Assembly (NCBI GenBank): GCA_035772785.1
Contig: JAOCPU010000002.1
Span: forward strand, 248,001 to 312,000
Direction: 5' to 3'
DNA from: Phlebiopsis flavidoalba
Lineage: Eukaryota > Basidiomycota > Agaricomycetes > Polyporales > Phanerochaetaceae
Length of the DNA: 64,000 bases
A program made the translations under genes and the position numbers. Of this stretch, positions 47,221 to 60,174 are shown one piece after another. The notes beneath the pieces were generated by a model. The model did no database searches, was not told the origin of the DNA, and saw only the letters and a list, made by a program, of their open reading frames with translations. Numbering within the stretch: position 1 is the stretch's first letter; every line of letters begins with the position of its first letter.

Positions 47221-50200
47221 CTATGAACTCGTGTCAGACAAGGACAACAAAACAAAGTCACACGACTTACTCTCACGGCCTCGCATACCGTCTTTCATCG
47301 CGTCCATACACAGGGCGCGGGTAGGGCGACGAAGCGCGCGGGGGCGGCATCCGGCCAGAGGCGCATCGCGGCGGTCGTACGGCGGGTACCCATCGCGGTC
47401 CATAAACTCACGATCACGAAGGCTGCCCGCGGGGCTCGCACCCCGCGGCACATAGTCGCGCGGCGGCGGCTCGTCGTAGTATCTTGTATCCGGCGAGCGC
47501 AGGGCGCGCAGGCGGCGGGGGGTAGTCGCGCGGCTCCGCGGCGCCCGCGGGCGAGTAGTAACCTGGCCCATACCCGTCGTCGCGTGCACGCTTGAGTGGC
47601 GGGCGGGTGTCGTCGACCGTGTTGCGACGGGGCGGCGGGGTCGGGCTGCGCTGGCGCACACGGGAGTACGGCGCGGGGCCGGCGTCGAGTGGCGGGGGCG
47701 GGTAACGCGCACGTTCGTATGGGCGGTCGCGGTCGCGGTCGTCGGGCGGGTAGCCATCGGTGAGACGCGCGCTGAGGGACGCGCGTCGAAGGAGCGCGCG
47801 GGCGGAGGGTCGTTCGGGCGGTGGCAGCGACGACGCCGGCGGCGGGAATGCGCTCGACACGCGCCGTTCGCGCTCCTCGCGGGTCTCCCAGTCGGGCTGT
47901 CTATCCCTCTCGTACTCACGGTCACGGTCCAGGGCGGGTCTTCGGTCAAAGTCACGACGGCCTCCTGCCCAACTCGTCATACGGCGCACTTGAAGGAGGC
48001 GGCCGCTCGTCGTCATCACGCCAGTCACGACTGTACGAAGACGGGGGCGCGGGTGGATCCCTGCGCACAGGGTCGTTGTAGGGATCCCTGCTGTATGGCG
48101 GCGGGGAGGGCCTGCGGTAGCTTGCAGGGGCACGATCAGCAAACCGAGGACCATCGACATCCATAGGGTCCGGACGGCGATCGCGGGACCTGTCTCGTTC
48201 ATAACGATCCATGAACGGCGTACGAAATCCGAAGGGCGGAAGTCGCCTCGCCTGGGAGATACGGTGCCATCTCCACGGGGTTTGATGTCGCGACTCGGGG
48301 GGTCGCCACGCACGGGAGAAAGCGGTCGAGGCTTGTTGTAGCTAAACCTGGGCGGCGGAGCACCGGAAGACGTAGGACCAGACGACCTGTCTCGCGGGGG
48401 CGGGAAGACCTCACGAAGCGTTCATTGGTGACAGGCCGGCCTCGTTCGTCTGGACGAGAAAGCCGATCAGGTAGGGAAGAAGCAGGACGGAGGTCTGCAG
48501 GGGGTCGAGAGTCCGCTGAACGCACAGAGTCAACTGGAGGACGAGAGGGTGCTCTGTCACCAGAACGAGTGTCGCTCGCGGGCGGCGGGGCGCGTTCGTC
48601 GGCTCGAGTAGCTGGGGGAGGATCCAAAGGTCTCGCACTCAACCTATCCTGAAGCGATGGCTGACGAATAGGCCTATCGTCGGGAGGAGGCGCGCGGGAA
48701 GGAACAGGAGGTCTCGCAGAAGCAGGCGTATCCGTGGGAGCAATAGTAGTCACAGCAGAAGGCCTTGGAGGATACTCTTCAGGAGGACGGCGTTCGTCCG
48801 CCTGTCCTGGCTGGAGTTGCGCCCACAGGTGCAGGACGGCCTCTGTCGACCGGTGGGGGAAGGGGTGGCCTGCGGTCGTCTGCAGGGTCGTGCAGCAGAA
48901 CTGGCTAGCAGAAGGACCAGTGTTACGACCAGTGTGGAGCTGGAGCGGGAGCCCTATCCATTTGCCGGAGGTGGCCTAGAGGAAGTATCACTAGGGGCTA
49001 TGTGGCGCGAGTCATCTGAAGACGGAGGTTTCACTTGTTTATCGTTTGCGGCAGGAAGAGGCGGTCGCCTATCGTCACCTGGTCTGATAGAACGATCGGA
49101 AGGAGGTGGGGGACGACGGTCATCGACGGGCTTGGGCACCCGATCATCACTTGGAGGAGGAGGGCGGCGATCATCACCAGGAGGTCTGGACTGGCGGTCC
49201 CTAGAGTCGCGAGTGTCAGTGCGGGTGTTGAAGGATCCGTCGGGGACAGGTCGCGACAGTCGAGAATCCAAGGATCGCTCATCTGAAGGTCGAGAGAGCC
49301 GTGGTTCGATGGAGCGTTTCTTCACCAGGTCGCGGTGCGCGGGTATCTAGAGGCCGGTCCTCAGGTCGATGGGGACGAGAATCGAAGGGTCTCTCTTCGC
49401 CAGTCGGGCGAGACTTGTGAACGTCGTTGGGCGGGCCACGGTCATACCAGAGTGCGTGGAGGTGGTGACATGTTATGATCAGACTTGGAATCCAAATGCC
49501 GAGTGTGGCGGGCCAGAGCGACTATAGTCCACTCGAGGTTCGTAGGTGTCGTTCATCAATTGACCTACGTGTATCGCTATAGCGAGGCCTGTCATCTCTG
49601 CGGTCATCCCGGTAACGATTGCTGAAGTCGGTCCCTCTACGATCACGGTCTCGCTCCCAGTCGCGGTCTCGATCACGCTCCACGATCTCTGTCCTTTTTC
49701 GCGGTCAATGTCTCTCGAGTAACGTTGACCGGGACGATCGTTCACATAACGAGAATCGCTTGCTGGCCTGCCATTCACACACCGTTGCGCTCAGCTTCGT
49801 AGCGCCCTCTAGGATCATCTTGAGGAGCCGTGGCGTTCCGATGAAGCCATGACGAGTCCCGAGAGCTCTTGCTGTCCAGAGGAGATCTGGCAGAAGACAG
49901 CTCGCCTGAAGACTTTGATCCATATTGCGAGTCACCAAGTGACTTTTCTGTGGCCGATCGATTGATTCCTGATCCCAAAGTGCGAAGGGTTGTGGCTTGT
50001 GGCGAATTGCGCACTTGAGGTCAACCCGGGGGTTCGATGTCCATGGCCTTGACGTTGGGGTCGGCGACAGTACCGGTTTGCGCTGAAGGTGGAAGAGAAT
50101 CCTGGATTGTCGATGAAGCATCAGTAGCGAGAATATGGAAGATACGTGGCACATACTGGAAGTGGTTCATCTCTGCGTCGACCTGCAGACTCAACGTCGC

Positions 50201-50700
50201 CCCTGCCATGAGGATCTTGAGGAATCTGCTCAGGATGAGGTGGTACGTTCGAGCCCTGGTGATAAACCTAACCAAGTGCGAGAGAGTAGCTGAGGATGAG
50301 GTTGTGGCCGAAAAAAAGTTGTGTTGATTGGCCTTGATGGTTTCCTTTAGGCGTTCCATAATTTCGTCGACGTCGTTTGGGTCCAGAGTTGGCATAGTAC
50401 TCAGCAGAAGACATCTGAGGATCGAATAGGGGAGCCTGAGTGCCAGCAGACATTGAGGACATGTATCCGAAAGAGAAGGGCGGGAAGCTGGGCGTCATGG
50501 AGAAACCAGGAGACATGGCCGTCGTGTTGGTAGCCGAAGCAGGCGACGGAAAATGGCGAAGACATGAGGCTTGCGTGTGAATCTTCAGGTTGCATAAAGG
50601 AGCCCTCTGAACCCTCTGTGAGTGTGTGGTGACAGTGCGTTCTCGGTTTATAACATTCCCGCGGCCTTTTCGTTTCTTGTTTTGCCTCGTCGACATCCGG
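47221..50700 (-). CDS. Arg/Asp/Pro-rich disordered protein
   Basis: Identity unknown; composition suggests an RNA-associated or nuclear protein (inference). A probable start at about 50695 gives MSTRQNKKRKGRGNVINRE. The N-terminal part reads MSPGFSMTPSFPPFSFGYMS and DPNDVDEIMERLKETIKANQ (about 50395-50330), followed by a helix-rich stretch with LSLQVDAEMNHFQYVPRIFH and TIQDSLPPSAQTG. From about 49800 to 47300 it becomes strongly low-complexity: SDERSLDSRLSRPVPDGS, PPGDDRRPPPPSDDRVPKP, MDRYERDRSRDRRPDPMDVD, YSRDPYNDPVRRDPPAPPSS. The repeated RD, RP, DDRRPPPPSD units resemble tails of splicing or mRNA-export factors, but no RRM, SAP or Tho2 domain is visible. Total about 1,000-1,100 residues if spliced, with many frame changes; the C-terminal end near 47221 is uncertain. 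Confidence 0.55.
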
Positions 50701-51662
50701 CGGCCCACAAGACAAGAATCGGGGTCCTTATTTGGTTTCCCAGTCTTGCGATCAAGCGTTTGTAAACCTCGGTTTCAGGGCTGCTACCAAATCGCAGCGA
50801 CGTACTAACGCTGAAGACGACGGAGACTGGCCAGTAGGCTGGCTACGGGAGAGGTAGAAGAGGGGGGAAGAAGATGGTAGCAATAGGCAGGGGGAAGGTC
50901 AACCACCCGTGGGACGGATATATGGAGAGTTTTGACTGCCGTCATGACGTAGAGTTCTGACCTTGTTGACCGTGAGAATAAATCTATCACTTGATACTTA
51001 CCACTCACCCTCGCATTTACTTATAACCGTCCCTGACTCGAATAAACTAGGCTCGTAACCGCCGTTTCCGCTCGTGAGGGCACGTGGTACGCACACCGCG
51101 CCTTTTTGTTGGGTTGATGGTGGCGGCGTCGGAGTGCGAACCGTGCCTACTCGCTCTAACGGCTGGTGCCATCGGACGCGGTTTGGTGGACCCCTTGCAA
51201 GGACGTTGTACGACGTCCATTTCGTCTTGCTCGACTCTTAGAGTGATAGTAGCTTAATTCATATGTGCTACGAGCTGACCCCACTAAATTTTTTTGAAAT
51301 TAAAGCGCACACTGGATGCCCGAATGCGCCCCCCAAAAGCACTTGGTGAGACTCTTGGATTCTGCCCGCCTGTGGAAAATTGGCGCCCGAGGGGGGGGTC
51401 GACAAAAGGGCGTCCGATTAGCCCAGCCGCTTCTACGAAGCCATCCTCGGCACGGCTGAGTTTGAACGCGGCTGGGAAGTTCCGAGCCTACGAATAAACC
51501 GCCACATTTCTTCGTCACTCAGCTCAGCTGCGTTCCCCGCGACGCCCCTACTTCGAAACCGACCCTTTTACAATGAATATCTCGCAAGCATATTTCCGCT
51601 ACTTGAGGATTACACGTATCGCGAACAGTAACGTTCTTGTGCACGCACGTCGTCGCCCAATC
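50701..51662. promoter_or_regulatory. divergent intergenic region
   Basis: Lies between the starts of the Arg-rich gene (minus) and the Mio homologue (plus). No family-like open frame. Probably holds both promoters; no specific site can be assigned. Confidence 0.4.
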
Positions 51663-54600
51663 ATGGTCGTCCAAACGGAAAAGCGACTCCTCTGGCATCC
51701 TCGGCTAGACAGCAAGTTCTTGGGTTGCCGGAGGATCCCAGGTTACACTATACGAGTGGGTCTCAGAATCTTCAGAGATACGACATGTCACGTCTAAGCA
51801 GGATCTCAATCTCATGAAGGTAGAGTAGTCAATGTACACCAATGGAATACTATTCACTTCGGACATAGTGTGTCGCCTGGTCGCCCGACCCATCCTTCGA
51901 TGACCTTGTGGCTGTAGGCTTTGCAAGCGGCAAGATTGACTTGCTGAGACTGGAGGCGACGAAATCCACAAAGAACCAGGGTCTGTCGAGCGGGCCGTCC
52001 GTCACGCTCCCCGTGCGCAACTCGCGGTCGTGCAACGCGCTCGCGTTCTGCGGCGGCGTGGACCCAAACTACCTGGCCGTCGGGCTCGACAAGGTGCGCG
52101 GAGACTCAAGTCTCGTCGTCTGGGACACTGTGACTGCCACCCCGGCACTGTCAATCAAAACATCGTCCCAGCTCACGTTCAATTGTTGCCCCCTGCCGGT
52201 GCTGCACCGCGTCCCCCTGCCCATAATTGCCCGCGGCGAGGTTGCCCCCCGGACAGACCCCAGAGTTCTGCACCAGCTGGCTCCTGCTGAAGTCGTCTCG
52301 TCTGTGTCCTTCCTCCCCAAGTCCACGACCTTGCTCTTAGCCGGCATCTCCCACCGATGGCTCCGCTTGTTCGACCTTCGTACGGCAACCCCCGCAAGTG
52401 TGGACCGCCGCGAGTAAAGTGCATGGCATCGCGACAGACCCCTTTTGACCCCCATCGAATTGCATGCTACGGCGATGGTGTCGCCACCATCTGGGACGCA
52501 CGCCGGATGACGCATCCCATGCTCACGTTCACCGAAAAGGACGCGTCTGCAGACGGCGCGAGGGTACGGCCCAGCCCTACGCTGACTACTGTGGAGTTTT
52601 CGCCTGTCCGGCGGGGGTCTGCTGGCCACACTCGAGAAGGAGGCTAATCACGTCCGATTCTGGGACCTGCAGCAGATCGAGCTCAATGTCGGCAGGACGC
52701 CGGATCGGAGCCGCTCGAGAGACTCAACAACGTCCACACGAGCCATTCGAATGTCGTGGGTCAACGCATCGAACATGCTTCCATGGTCAGCGAGCTCGCA
52801 CGTTTCCACGCCAGTGGCTCCCGCCGATTCGTCCAAGCTGCCCTACCAGCTCGTCTTGTCAAACACCCGACGAAAGTGAGTCTCATGCATTTGGCTTCAA
52901 CCTGTTGCTAACCCGCCTCCAGCCAAGAACTTTAGCAAAAACCCTCGCCTCGTTCGCCTTTGTCCCGTCCGGCGAGAAATGCCCTCTAACATCCGACGTA
53001 ATGGTCGTCAACCGCGAAGGCGACCTCGAGCTGTACGCCCGTGCACGACACCCCAATCCACACGCCCTGGAGCGCCCGCAGGCGAGCTCGCCCTAGGCAT
53101 CGGCCGCTCCTACGCGCTCCTCCCCGCCTTCCACGAACCCGACCCACCCCCAGCGCCCTGGGACCTCTCCATCCCGCCCACACAGACGCAGCCCCAGACC
53201 CCACACTCCGCTGCCCCCACAACTCCCCGACGAGCCCCGCGGGCGTGGCCACGCGTCCCCCCGCCGACATTCGGACGCGGCGACGCAGACGGCTTCCCCG
53301 CGCTGCCCGTCGCGCAGGCGAACCTCGCCGCGACGCGCCCCGCGCCGATCCGCGCGTACTCCCCCGCGGGCCTCGCGCCGCTGCGCTTCGAGCACGGCGC
53401 GGGCGCCGCGCGTCTGCGCGTCTCGCCGTCGCCTGCGCGTGCGGATGCGACGTTGAGGGCGGCGCTCGGACGGGCGCGTGCTGTGCCAGCCAGGAGGAGG
53501 GGCGGGGCGCCGGTGTGGGGGCAGTCGGCGGAGGAAGCAATGAGGCATGCGGTGGAGGGGGATGTGTCGATTGTGATGCGGGCGAGGGTTGTGCAGGGGT
53601 ATGGGTTGGCGTCGGTGAGTATTTGGGACTGATGGTGCTGAATGGGTGCTGAATTTTGGATGGTAGGCGATTCATAATTCGATGGTCGTCAAAGATACCT
53701 CCTCCGATTCGAGTCTCGAGCAGGTTTGGCTGTGGATACATCGTGAGTGCTGTGCCCTCTTGAAAAATTGAACAACTGAAAAGGCGATCCTAGATATCCA
53801 GTCTCTGCTATCTGCCCCGCCGGCAGCTCTGGACGGATACGACTTTTCCTACCAAGGAGTATTAGGCATCTGGGAAGGTTTCCGCCCCTCGCGCACCCAG
53901 ACCTCCGCACAGCCCACCCCCCGAGTGCCCCAACGCGCGGCCTCCTCCTCGACGCGCCCCTCAACCCCGCCTCCACCCTGCTCAGCGAACCACCCCACGC
54001 GCGCTCGCGTTCCCGGCAGGCCGACGGACGACGCGGCAAGGGCAACAGCAGCGAGGACGAGTTCGCGAGCGCGGTCGCGACGCTGCTCGCGGAGAAGCTG
54101 CCGGGGCACGCGGGGTGGACGCCGGCGGGGCCGACGGCGCGGCTCGCGCAGCGCCAGCTCGCGCTGTACATGTGTGCGTGGAGCCTTGCGGAGGAGGACC
54201 TTGCGGCGGCGGTGCGCCGCTGGGAGAAAGAGCACCGGCATACGCAGGCGGCGTGTTGGCTTGTGTTTACGAGGCAGTATCGTGCCGCGGTGGAGGTGCT
54301 CATGCGGAGTAAAGGTGTGTGCTCTGCGTGGTTTTGGGTGGGTTTTTTGCTGAGCAGGTGTAGATGAGGCGCACCATATGATGTCGGGCATGCTCGCGGC
54401 GCTGACGCCGTCTGCTACGGCGGCGCGCCGCGCACCCCCGAGCTGCGCGAGCACTGCGAGGCGCCTCGTCGTACGGCTGCAGGACCCGTACCTGCGCGCG
54501 CTGCTGACACACCTGAGCGTGGCCAGACCGCGTGGCGCGAGGTGCTCGACGAGGACGCGCTGCCGCCTGCGCGAGCGCCTCGCCCATCGCGCTGGCAGTT

Positions 54601-55431
54601 CCTCGCCCGACGCGGAGCTCACCGCGTTCCTGCGCCGCGTGCACACCCGCCGGGCCGCCGCAGGCGACATCGAACGGCCTCCTCGTCGCGGGCCTGTCCC
54701 CCGCGGGCCTCGATGTCCTCCAGGCGTACCTCGACGCGTCCGGCGACGTGCAGACGGCGGCGGGGTGCTCGGCGCGCTGCACCCCGCGCGCGCGGGGCGA
54801 CGCGCGGAACCGCCCGCTTGGGCGGCGGCGTACCGCGAGCTGCTCGAACGGCTGGAAGCTGTACCACCACCGCTGCCAGTTCGACATCGACGCGGGGGCG
54901 CATACTACGCGAAGCGGCGGAGTCGAGGAGGGCCGCGGGGTGCCGCCGCAGATGATCCTGCGGTGCAACTACTGCAGTACAATCCGCTCGACCCGCCCAA
55001 GCTGGGCAGCCTCCAGGTGCGTGCCTCGTCTCCCTGTGAGGAAATGGCGCTGTATGGGTGGTGCAGCCGACGGCGTGTGCGCACTGCGGACGTGCGCTCC
55101 CGCGCTGCTCGATCTGCCTCATGACGCTGGCCATCACGCCCGACGTGGCGCGCAACGCGGACCTCATGCACGCGCACGCCAAAGGTGTGCTCTGTGCTCT
55201 CCTTCTGCTATGCGCCTGCTGACGAGAGACAGACCCCTCGACGACGCGCTCGTGTTCTGCCAGACGTGCCGCCACGGCGGGCCACTGGCGGAGCATGTGC
55301 TGGAGTGGTTCTATGGTGATGAGGGCGGCAGGCCTCATGAGGTGTGTCCTGTTTGCGAGCTGCCAGTGCCAGTGTGCGAATGGGTTTTGAGGGAGCGCTG
55401 CGTGTATGTTCATCGCTTCCCCCTATGCTAG
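51663..55431 (+). CDS. Mio/SEA4 homologue, GATOR2 (SEACAT) subunit
   Basis: WD40-repeat subunit of GATOR2/SEACAT at the vacuole, which promotes TORC1 signalling when amino acids are available. The start is probably 51663 ([20 protein letters not shown]); an in-frame ATG at 51573 is less likely. N-terminal WD40 blades: [136 protein letters not shown] (to about 53040). The middle is helical: [56 protein letters not shown]. The C-terminal zinc region reads [48 protein letters not shown], end HRFPLC at 55431. Order and length (about 1,100 residues) match fungal and animal Mio. Single-base frame changes throughout. Confidence 0.88.
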
Positions 55432-56852
55432 TGGGACTTCAAGGTGTATTATCTGTTTCACATTGCAATATTGATTATTGTGATGACATCTACTTACATC
55501 AATCACGCCCCGTGTGTTGAAGCTGGTATCGTAGGACTATCTAGCCCTAGCGCGAAGTATCGAAAATTCAGACGCCCGCGCCTCAAGCTCGCCCGACGTC
55601 GCGCGGCGTATCGTGACGGGCCGACGCCACCACGCGAGCGCGCCCCCCGCTTCCCCGATCCCGCCCCAGAACTGTACAGTTACTATACAGTAGTGTTCCA
55701 CTTCCGCAACCTTAATTTCTACTTGTAGACAGGCTTTCCGAATCTCATACGAGCCCACTACCGCGTTTGCCCTTGTCGACGTTCTTTCCGCCCGGGTGCC
55801 GGGTGGCTCAGCCCGAGCGTCGCGCTTTGCGGCGCGTGCGCCGGTTTCCTAACACTTCGACATGCTCTTTGAATATTTACCGTCGGTCGCGCGGCTCTCG
55901 ACGCCTCCATCACATGTCTTCTGGCTTGACTCAACTCTCGCATCGCCCCCGCCCAGCTGACCCCGCCCACAATCTTGGCACCAGGCACAATTCGCACTAG
56001 CTCAAACACCCCCGCGCCTCTGAGCGGCCAAAATCAAAACTCAATCGTACATTGGCGTAGCGCGAATGCTGATTCGGGTGGTGTGTGGTCCCCAGAGCGT
56101 TGTGCAAGTGCACAGGTGCGCATTCAAGAACCTGGGGTTGGTCCTGTCTGAGCGACTTGCGAGAGTGCTGGGTATTAGTAGGGGTTCGTCGGATGCCATG
56201 CGCGGCACGCCACATTTGCGCGTCTGCGCCGCTGCGGTTCCGCAAGCATGTGTTTTTTTTGTGCGATTGGTCGTCGGCCGTCGGTCTGCGATAGGGACGA
56301 GTTGGATGTTTGGTGTGGTTGCGTATCCTTGCGAATGCTGTGGCGGAGCGGTATGGTGCTGGGTGCGCCGAGTGTGGCCGGTGGTGGGTTGTGTACGGGT
56401 ATATATGCGCCAGTCAGAAGACGGGGATTTGTCTTGGTCTGCGTTTCCTTTCCTGAGTCTCGCCTTTCTTTCGAGGATTTAAAAAAGTGATCGATTGTAT
56501 GTTTGGTATGTTCAATTCTGTTGTTTTTTCGCGCTGCAGACAACCCTTGAGGTCGCTGGAAAATCCCGAGCGGGAAGTCAGGCGGACGCACGAGCGGACA
56601 CCCGTCAATTCGAACCCGAATTTGAAGACAAACGGACCAACTCCGCCACGCGTCCGATTTTGGTGGGTGGGCCTGATTTCGGCCTCCTTGGGCAGCGTCG
56701 GCGCAGGTCTCCTGAGCGCACTAGGCCGCATCCGGCGCAGCGTGATCGGGACGACCGACGAGGGGCCCCAGCCCCGCACCCCGCATCCCCACGCTCATAA
56801 GCCTCAGTGCCCCGCGCCCCTGGCCCCACCACACTCACCACGACCAACGACA
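55432..56852. other. intergenic, no gene seen
   Basis: 1.4 kb between the Mio homologue and carnitine acetyltransferase, both plus. A minus frame at 56009-55758 (LVRIVPGAKIVGGVSWAGAM...) is short and unrecognised. The last part (56400-56850) is likely promoter for the acetyltransferase. Confidence 0.4.
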
Positions 56853-59706
56853 ATGTCCTCCCCAGCACCCGCCGACAAGGGCAACGTTTGCGCGGCAGGG
56901 CGAGTTGCCGCGGCTCCCGATCCCGCCGCTCGAGGAGACGTGTGCGCGGTATCTGCGCGCGCTGGAGGGCCTGCAGGATCCGCGCGAGCACGAGGAGACC
57001 CGGCGCGCGGTGGACGACTTTCTGCACGGCGACGGGCCGCGGATACAGGAGCGCCTCAATGAGTGGGCCAAGGACAAGGCGAGGTATGTGCTCATCGCCC
57101 CCGTTCGCCTCGTACGTTAACTCAATGGCGGCGGATTTAAGCTACATCGAAGACTTTTGGTGCGCATCATTCTTCTGTCACCCTTTGTCTTCCCCTGCTC
57201 ATGTTTTCTGCAGGTACGAATCGTACCTCTCACACTCGGATCCCGTCGTGCTCGCGTTGAACCCCTTCTTTGTGCTCGAGTAAGTCAATCGTCAACTCCG
57301 CACATGGAGTCCCCGCTGAATCAACTCGCTTCGCAGGAATGATCCCACACCCGACCGTGGTTCGCAGTTGCCCCGGGCTGCTTCTTTGATCTTGTCGTCC
57401 CTGGGATTCATCCACGACCCTCCGCGCCGGAGTGTTGGAGCCAGACTCGATCCGAGGAACTCCTCTCGATATGGACCAATACACGCGATTGTTTGGCACC
57501 GCGCGGATACCGACAGAGGTGACTCTCATGCGGTGACTACATTCACTCCATGCTAATATCAAGTAGCGCGGATGCAGGATGGAGACCCACTCTGAAGCGC
57601 GGCACATCGTCGTCCTACGGCGGGGCCAATTCTGCACGTAAACCCCCCATTGACCGGGTGCAATGTCCCGCTGACGTATTACCCACAGACTGGTTCGACG
57701 TGCTGGACGACGCGAATCGGCCCGTGCTCACCGAGCGCGAGATCCTGCGGAACCTCGAGGCGATCGTCGCCGACGCGGACCAGCTGCGTGGTGCACGAGG
57801 TTGCGCGGGCCGCGATCGGCGTGCTTGTCTGACGGAGAACCGCAAGATCTGGTCGGGCCTGCGCGCGACGCGCGACGCACTCGCGGGCGCGACCGCACGA
57901 ACGAGAGCTGCCTCGCCGTCGTCGACCACGCGCCTCTTTGTCGTGTGTCCTCGACGACGCGGCGCCGGCCGATCTCGCGGGAGCTGTGTAATAATTTCTT
58001 GTGTGCGGACGTATGACCTCAAGGCGGTGTCCAGGTCGGGGACGTGCACGAATCGGGTGGTACGACAAGGTGCGGCCGAGTCGTATGCGGCGTTCTACTC
58101 GAGCTGACGACAACTCCCGCAGCTGCAAATCATCATCACCGCGGACGGCGCGGCGGCATCAATTTCGAGCACACCGGCGTAGATGGACACACTGTCCTTC
58201 GGCACGTCTCTCCCCCACCTATATTCCCACTACTAACCCCCACCCAGATTCGCCGCCGACATCTTCACCGAGGGCCTCATGCTCCTCGCGCGCTCCATCA
58301 ACCCCTCCGCGCCCACACTCTTCCACGCGCCTCTCTCGCCCTACGCAAAGTCCTACAAGAACCCCCGCGGCGCCTCCCCCGCGCGCCCCTCGTACCTCAT
58401 CGACACCGCGCGCCCAAGAAGCTCGAGTGGACGCTCGGCGCGGAGCTGCGCGCGGGCATCCGGTTCGCGGAGACGCGCCTGAGCGACCCTGATCTGCCAG
58501 AACGACTGCCAGGCGCTCGAGTTCCGCGGGTTTCGGCAAGGCGTTCGTGACGGCGCACGGCCTTAGTCCCGATGCGTTCGTGCAGATGGCGTTGCAGGCG
58601 GGCGTATTACGGCCTGTATGGCCGCATCGAGTGCACGTATGAGCCGGCGATGACGAAAGCGTTTTTGCATGGGCGCACAGGGGGAGGCGATTAGGACCGT
58701 GCAGCCGCATAGTGTCGAGTTTGTCAAGGTGTGTTTTGCACCTTCTCCCACGCCACATCTCACCCACTCATCCATTCCCAAAAGACATTCTTCTCCGAGG
58801 CGCCACCCGAGCAGAAGATCGCTGCGCTGCGCAAAGCTTGTGCAGGACACGTCAAGCTCACAAAGGACTGCAGCCAAGGCCTCGGCAAGACCGGTACGTC
58901 TCTCCCCTTCCCCCTCCTACCCCACACTAACCCTACCCCCTGCAGACACCTCTACGCGCTCTACTGCCTCCTCCAAACGCGAACGCGAAAGCGCGGAACC
59001 TCGCCCGCTCTCGCCATCTCCCTCAACAGCGACCCCGGGAGCGGCACCTCCTGCTCCTGCCCCGCGCCCCACTTTCCCGCAGATATTCACCGACCCCGGC
59101 TGGTCGCTCCTCTCCACGAGCGTGCATCAGCACCTCCGTAACTGCGGCAACGATCCAGACTCGCCCCCGCGCTCCGTCTCTTCGGCTTCGGGCCCGTCGT
59201 CGGCGGACGGCTTCGGGGTGGGGCTACATCATCAAGGACTCGGCCTTTTCGTTCTGCGCCGCGTCGAAGCACCTGCAGACGAAGAGGCTGCTGGATACGC
59301 TCGCGCGTGTGTTGGGGGAGATGAGGGGCCTGTTGGAGGGCGGCGCGTGGCGCGAGGCGAATCCCGCAGAGGAGAGCTTTGTGGATCATGCGGGTGTCGT
59401 GAGGGATGCGAGGACGGGGAGGCCGGTTAGGGGCCGGGTGAGTCCTGAGGCGGGGGAGGAGGACGTGCGATGCGTGAGTTCTCTTGTGTTACTCAGGTGT
59501 AGACGGGTGCTGATTGGTGTAGCGGGCTACTCGTTCTTCGATAGCGGAGAGGTTGAGCTCTTGGGACGGCGGAAACGCGCACCCGGCGTATTATAACACT
59601 GGTATGTCGAACATTCTTCTTCGTCATAACGTGCTCATGGTGCGTAGGGAAAGTGATTCCCGATGGCAGAGTAATTATAGCTAGTCCAGATGGAAATGGA
59701 GTTTGA
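56853..59706 (+). CDS. carnitine O-acetyltransferase
   Basis: Choline/carnitine acyltransferase that moves acetyl groups between CoA and carnitine so acetyl units can cross organelle membranes. Start 56853 (MSSPAPADKGN), then GELPRLPIPPLEETCARYLR, RRAVDDFLHGDGPRIQERLN, YESYLSHSDPVVLALNPFF, RAASLILSSLGFIHDL, PLDMDQYTRLFGTARIPT, HIVVLRRGQFY, a FDVLDDANRPVLTEREILRN stretch, then ENRKIWSGLRA. The catalytic region is at about 58160: GINFEHTGVDGHTVLR (catalytic His). Next: AGIRFAETRLSDLI, FRGFGKAFVTAHGLSPDAF, QMALQAAYYGLYGRIECTYE, HVKLTKDCSQG, then HLYALYCLLQ, FPQIFTDPGWSLLSTS, NCGNPALRLFGFGPVVADGF and VGYIIKDSAFSFCASKHLQT. The last intron 59602-59647 (46 nt) leads to GKVIPDGRVIIASPDGNGV, stop 59704-59706. 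There is no C-terminal peroxisomal AKL-type signal, so a cytosolic Yat-like or mitochondrial form is possible. Frequent frame changes. Confidence 0.92.
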
Positions 59707-60174
59707 AGTGTATTTGTATTGAGGAGGATGTGTCGTATGTTGTGTGTGAATTACTTGCTGTTGTGTGTATCACCAAGTCTGTTTTGTACCGTACCACCGG
59801 ATTTTGGGATGATTCCTATCCATATTGCTGATTTTTCACCGGAAGGTTTAGTTCGGTGTTTTCGAAACGACTGTCTCAAAGGACCATCATAAGCATTGGA
59901 AAACATCACGCGCAATGCCGAAATTTCATGCCCTAGCACACTCCCAAGTTGTTACTATCCCAGATTTTGATTCCTTAGTTTGATCGGTATGCAATTACGC
60001 TAAACTGCTGAGCTCTGCAAGCAAAGTCCTCCACATCCAGGTATTATCCTAAATCTCGAAACGACCTCAGCTACCAGAGCACCGTCCCGAGCAATGTCCC
60101 ATTAATTGTACACGCGCAATTACAATTCGTCACACACACATACGAGAGCACACAAGAGCACACACACGCTAACG
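59707..60174. other. convergent 3' region
   Basis: Shared downstream region of carnitine acetyltransferase (plus) and the membrane protein (minus). AT-rich, with a CA-rich stretch at about 60120-60170. No open frame of note. Confidence 0.5.

Noticed and set aside
47221..50700. THO complex subunit 2 C-terminal tail
   Set aside because: The charged tail is similar in style only; no Tho2 core domain lies upstream, and the N-terminal part does not match.
56600..56640. A GGTTCGAATT-like string on the minus strand suggesting a tRNA T-loop
   Set aside because: The flanking bases do not form a 5-bp T-stem and no anticodon arm or acceptor stem could be built.
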